A stretch of DNA of 64,000 nt from Nonomuraea polychroma (GTDB lineage Bacteria > Actinomycetota > Actinomycetes > Streptosporangiales > Streptosporangiaceae), in the NCBI RefSeq assembly GCF_004011505.1, contig NZ_SAUN01000001.1, positions 4,464,001 to 4,528,000 of the forward strand, written 5' to 3'. The position numbers were made by a program, and so were the translations under genes. The notes beneath the pieces are model-generated. The model was not told the origin of the DNA. It searched no databases and worked only from the letters and a program-made list of their open reading frames with translations. Numbering within the stretch: position 1 is the stretch's first letter; each line of letters starts with the position of its first letter. This document shows positions 61,037 to 64,000 of this stretch, piece by piece.

Positions 61037-62200
61037 CTACCCGGCCGCTTCGCCGGCGGTGGCCTGCGCGTGGTGGCGGCGGTCGACCAGCAGCATCGCC
61101 ACGAGCACCGCGACCACCGCGGTGAGCTGGAGGCCCGCGTTCACCGCCGTGCCGATCGGCATCGTCGCGAGCACGGCGGCCGCCGTGACCAGCCGGCCAC
61201 CGATCGGCAGCGTATGCAGCGACCGGCGGTCCCACACGATCCCGGCGAGGAACATCACGACCCCGCCGGCCAGCGCCAGAGCCGACGGCCAGGACGCCGG
61301 GGAGCCGGGATGGGCGACCGCGCCGTGCACCCCGGCAGCCGCGACCATGACGCCCAGGAGCGCCGGGATGTGCGCGAAGCCCAGCCGCAGCGCCAGCCGG
61401 GCCCGCGAGCCCGGCTCGGCCGCCCTCAGCACGGCCTCGGCGGCAGGGGTGTCGGTGAAGTATGTCCACCACAACGCGCCCGGCAGCGCCAGCGCCAGCA
61501 CCACCATGGCGAGGATCCCGGCGGACAGGTGCGCGACGTCCACGCCCATCCCGATGACCACGACGGACTCGCCGAGCGCGATGATCACCAGGAGGCCGTG
61601 CCGCTCCACGAAATGCTCAGGGGCGATGCGGAAGGACCACACGACACTCACCCATGACCGGCGCGGCACAAGGTAGGGGACGACCATCTGCAGGGCGAAG
61701 GCCGCCACCCAGCACACGTACTGGGCCGCTCCCCCGGCGAACCCGCCGGCCAGCACCAGCAGGGCCGCCGCCAGGTTGTAGGGGGCCAGCCGGCGCAGAC
61801 CCTTGCCGACGTCGGCCTGGGTGAAGAGGATCAGATGGACGATGATCACCACGAGGTAGCCGATGCCGAAGACGACCCCGGTGCCGTCGAAGGCCCGCGG
61901 CATGCCGACCGCGGCGATCAGGAAACCCGCCATCGCCACGAAGAGCAGCAGCTTCTGCGCGGGCAGCCGGGGCGGGACGTGGTTGGGCAGCCACACGTAG
62001 CCGTCGAACATCCACCACAGGATGGCGAAGAGCAGGAGCACGCGCCCGAAGCCGGGGAGGGACAGGTCGGCTTCGAGGATGTGGGTGAGCTGGGTGAGCG
62101 TGAAGACGAAGACGACGTCGAAGAAGACTTCCACCGTGGTCACACGGTCGGCGGGGGCGCGGTCGGCCGCCCGCCACCGCGGCGCCGTCAGCCGCGCCAC
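61037..62200 (-). CDS. ltrA: LtrA-family (low temperature requirement) membrane protein
   Basis: The 387-residue protein has about twelve hydrophobic segments and the LtrA signatures VTTVEVFFDVVFVFTLTQLT at the N-terminus and ERHGLLVIIALGESVVVIGM in the middle. The function of LtrA proteins is poorly known. The start is set at GTG 62200 because GGGAGG lies five bases ahead; GTG 62206 overlaps that site. It sits between GH3 and GH43 without an obvious link to xylan use. Confidence 0.88.
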   Translation of the reverse strand: MARLTAPRWRAADRAPADRVTTVEVFFDVVFVFTLTQLTHILEADLSLPGFGRVLLLFAILWWMFDGYVWLPNHVPPRLPAQKLLLFVAMAGFLIAAVGMPRAFDGTGVVFGIGYLVVIIVHLILFTQADVGKGLRRLAPYNLAAALLVLAGGFAGGAAQYVCWVAAFALQMVVPYLVPRRSWVSVVWSFRIAPEHFVERHGLLVIIALGESVVVIGMGVDVAHLSAGILAMVVLALALPGALWWTYFTDTPAAEAVLRAAEPGSRARLALRLGFAHIPALLGVMVAAAGVHGAVAHPGSPASWPSALALAGGVVMFLAGIVWDRRSLHTLPIGGRLVTAAAVLATMPIGTAVNAGLQLTAVVAVLVAMLLVDRRHHAQATAGEAAG

Positions 62201-62289
62201 GCGCACCTCCCTACGCCCCGCCCACCAGCCGGCGGTCCTGCTCTCACCCTACTGAGTCCCCACGCGGCACACGACCTATGCGGCGGCTC

Positions 62290-63794
62290 TCACCGGCCGC
62301 CGGCGGCGGCGTACTCGAACCAGTCGAAGCTCGCGCTTGCCTCGGTCACGTACATGCCGATGACCCGCCCCGTGAAGCCGGTGGCGACCTCCGTGGACAC
62401 GTACCGGCCGTCCAGCTCGGCGAGCAGCACCCCGCCCGCGGAGAAGGCGATGGTGTCCGGCCCGCGCGCCTCGACGCCCACCGGTCCGGCGGGCGGCCCG
62501 GTCACGGACGGCGGCAGGATGTCGCGGGTGCGGATGTCGATGGCGAGCGTGAGCGGCCCGGGCGGCACGGGGTGCTGGGCCACGCACTGCCGCAGCGGCC
62601 CGATCCGGGCGATCAACCGCGCCTGCCCGTCGCTCACCTCCAGGTCGTAGTGGTGGGCTTCGTCCATCCGCACCGACAGCCCCGCCTGTGACGACGGTCC
62701 GGGCTCGAGCCGGGCGGTGACCCGGCAGTCGTGGTGCTGCTGGCGGCGGCCGATGAAGGTGTGCCCGGGGCGGTCCAGCGTCGGCCCCGTGGCGTGCAGG
62801 GTGAGCCGGCCGGGCCGTTCGGTCAGCGACCAGGAGCCGTCGGGGCGGCTGCGCGGCGAGATCCAGCACGGCGCCAGCGTCTCACCGTCGAAGTGGTCCC
62901 GGGCCGGCGCCTCGGGGAACGGGTGCCAGGCGGCCGGCGCGGGATGGCGTTCCTCCACCGGTCCCGCGACCGGCCAGCCGTCCACCCACGTGACCGGGAC
63001 GAGGAAGGTCTCCCGGCCGAGGACGTGGAAGTCGGGGCTGTGGCCGCGCGGCCGGGTGCCCAGCAGCACCATCCACCAGCTGCCGTCGGCGGCCTGCACG
63101 AGGTCGGCGTGCCCGGTGCTCTGGATCGGCCGGGCCGTGCCGCGGTGGGTGAGGATCGGGTTGACCGGCCCGGGTTCGAAGGGGCCGCGGGGCGAGCGGG
63201 CGCGGGCGATGGAGACGGCGTGGCCGCGTTCGGTGCCGCCTTCGGACATCAGCAGGTACCACCAGCCGTCCACCCGGTACAGGTGCGGCGCTTCTGGATA
63301 TTTCCCGCCGGTGCCCGACCAGATCGGGTACGGCCCCTCCAGGATCTCGCCCTTGTCCGGGTCGACCCGCGCGACCTGGTTCCCCGACACGGCGCTCCAG
63401 CAGGAGCCGTCCTCGTCCCAGGCCAGGTCGGGGTCGACGCCGGGCAGGTCGATCCAGATGGGGTCCGACCAGGGGCCTTCCGGGCGGTCGGCGGTGACGA
63501 CGAAGGTGCCGCGGCCGACGTTCGTCGTGATCAGGTAGAACCGGCCGTCATGGTGCCGGATGGTGGGCGCGTAGATCCCGCCGGAGGCGGACGCCTCCGG
63601 CGGGAGATCCAGCTGTGCGGGCCGGTCGAGCACGTTGCCGATCTGCCGCCAGGCACGAGGTCGCGGCTGTGGAAGATCGGCACGCCGGGGACGTACTCGA
63701 AGCTGGAGCACACGAGGTAGTAGTCCTCGCCGACCCGGCACACGCTCGGGTCCGGATGGAACCCGCCGATCACCGGGTTGTCGTACATGCGCAC
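62290..63794 (-). pseudogene. GH43 beta-xylosidase-type gene with one-base frameshift
   Basis: The N-terminal part (RMYDNPVIGGFHPDPSVCRV to PGVPIFHSRDLV, with Asp15 as likely base) lies in one frame. The rest (WRQIGNVLDRPAQLDLP to the end) lies in another. The switch is at about 63649-63656, where GTGCCTGG stands in place of the expected GTGCACTGG, i.e. one base missing. The second part keeps the other GH43 residues (Asp in LPGVDPDLAWDED, Glu in KYPEAPHLYRVDG) and a C-terminal GH43-type beta-sandwich. Intact it would be about 500 residues, a cytoplasmic beta-xylosidase or arabinofuranosidase. A CCGAAAACTTTCGG operator lies 30 bases upstream. Mutation or sequencing error cannot be told apart. 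Confidence 0.8.
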
Positions 63795-63823
63795 GTCAGG
63801 GGTGTCCTTTCCGTCCGGCGTTG

Positions 63824-63837
63824 CCGAAAACTTTCGG
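63824..63837. promoter_or_regulatory. CCGAAAACTTTCGG operator upstream of GH43
   Basis: Dyad CCGAAA-ac-TTTCGG, extending to GCCGAAA/TTTCGGC, 30 bases before the GH43 start. The position relative to the start is the same as for the GH3 site, so one regulator probably controls both. Confidence 0.75.
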
Positions 63838-63920
63838 CCGGTAGCCGATCATCAGGTCGGGACTCTAGGTGCGCTGCTCGACACTCGTCAAAGGCCGTGC
63901 CCGGCAGGCCCCTGCGCCGG

Positions 63921-64000
63921 TCAGCCGCAGTGCTCGAAGGGGCTGGTGTAGGTGGCGGAGCCGGCCGTGCCGCCCCACTTGACGCACTTGCCTGCCGCGG
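63921..64000 (-). CDS. C-terminal end of an unidentified, probably secreted protein (runs off window)
   Basis: Reading the minus strand into the stop at 63921-63923 gives about 25 residues ending VKWGGTAGSATYTSPFEHCG. Two Cys and many Gly/Ser/Thr suggest a secreted carbohydrate-active or binding domain stabilised by a disulfide. Only the last residues are in the window, so no family can be named, and the frame itself is not certain. Confidence 0.35.
   Translation of the reverse strand, partial: AAGKCVKWGGTAGSATYTSPFEHCG

Noticed and set aside
1..64000. Prophage, insertion sequence, integron, tRNA or rRNA
   Set aside because: No integrase, transposase, phage structural gene, terminal inverted repeats or RNA-gene-like segments were recognised.

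Overview
The window is high-GC DNA with GTG and TTG starts, many 1- or 4-base stop/start overlaps, and families typical of soil Actinomycetota (LacI regulators, CUT1 sugar transporters without their own ATPase, FG-GAP and discoidin domains on secreted enzymes, LtrA). A Streptosporangiales-type saprophyte such as Nonomuraea or a relative is the best guess, but no marker gene fixes the genus. Almost the whole window is devoted to sensing, cutting, importing and catabolising plant or microbial polysaccharides. I see no rRNA, tRNA, CRISPR array, transposase or phage gene.

Layout. (A) 1-6.5 kb, minus strand: an Lpl-type sugar ABC operon (two permeases, lipoprotein), a Tat-exported carbohydrate-active-type protein and an alpha/beta hydrolase cut by the window edge. 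(B) 6.8-10.7 kb, plus strand: 2-hydroxyacid dehydrogenase, class V aminotransferase, ThuA-like protein and Gfo/Idh oxidoreductase. (C) 10.8-31.7 kb: a large locus that I read as a D-arabinan utilisation system. It has a secreted DUF4185/GH183-like protein, a secreted and a cytoplasmic GH172 (DUF2961) enzyme, a CUT1 oligosaccharide transporter, a complete ribose-type CUT2 transporter, an L-fucose/D-arabinose isomerase-type enzyme, an FGGY pentulokinase and two paralogous LacI repressors. Its transcription units carry near-identical operators of the form G(C/A)AATCGATT(T/G)C. A LuxR-type ATPase regulator lies inside it. (D) 31.8-32.8 kb: a GIY-YIG nuclease gene with an in-frame TAG.

(E) 32.8-42.6 kb: another CUT1 transporter, a GH127 beta-L-arabinofuranosidase, a LacI regulator and two paralogous secreted HEYGH metallopeptidases. 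A shared 18-bp operator links the GH127 and the peptidases, suggesting attack on plant arabinosylated glycoproteins. (F) 42.6-51.6 kb: a third, unrelated secreted zinc peptidase sharing a discoidin-like domain with the first one, a TetR regulator, a secreted clan GH-A glycosidase with two CBM-like domains, a berberine-bridge-type FAD oxidoreductase, and a three-gene membrane/secreted operon with possible metal-binding features. (G) 51.6-63.8 kb: a xylan block with GH67 alpha-glucuronidase, a GH3 enzyme, an Lpl-type ABC transporter, a YesL-like protein, a decayed GH39 beta-xylosidase and a frameshifted GH43 beta-xylosidase. CGAAA-n-TTTCG operators, like those described for actinomycete xylanase regulators, precede GH3 and GH43. 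LtrA lies between them.

The four CUT1 systems lack an ATPase gene in the window and presumably share an MsiK-type ATPase encoded elsewhere. Statements on substrates are inferences from family and neighbourhood; no similarity search was run.
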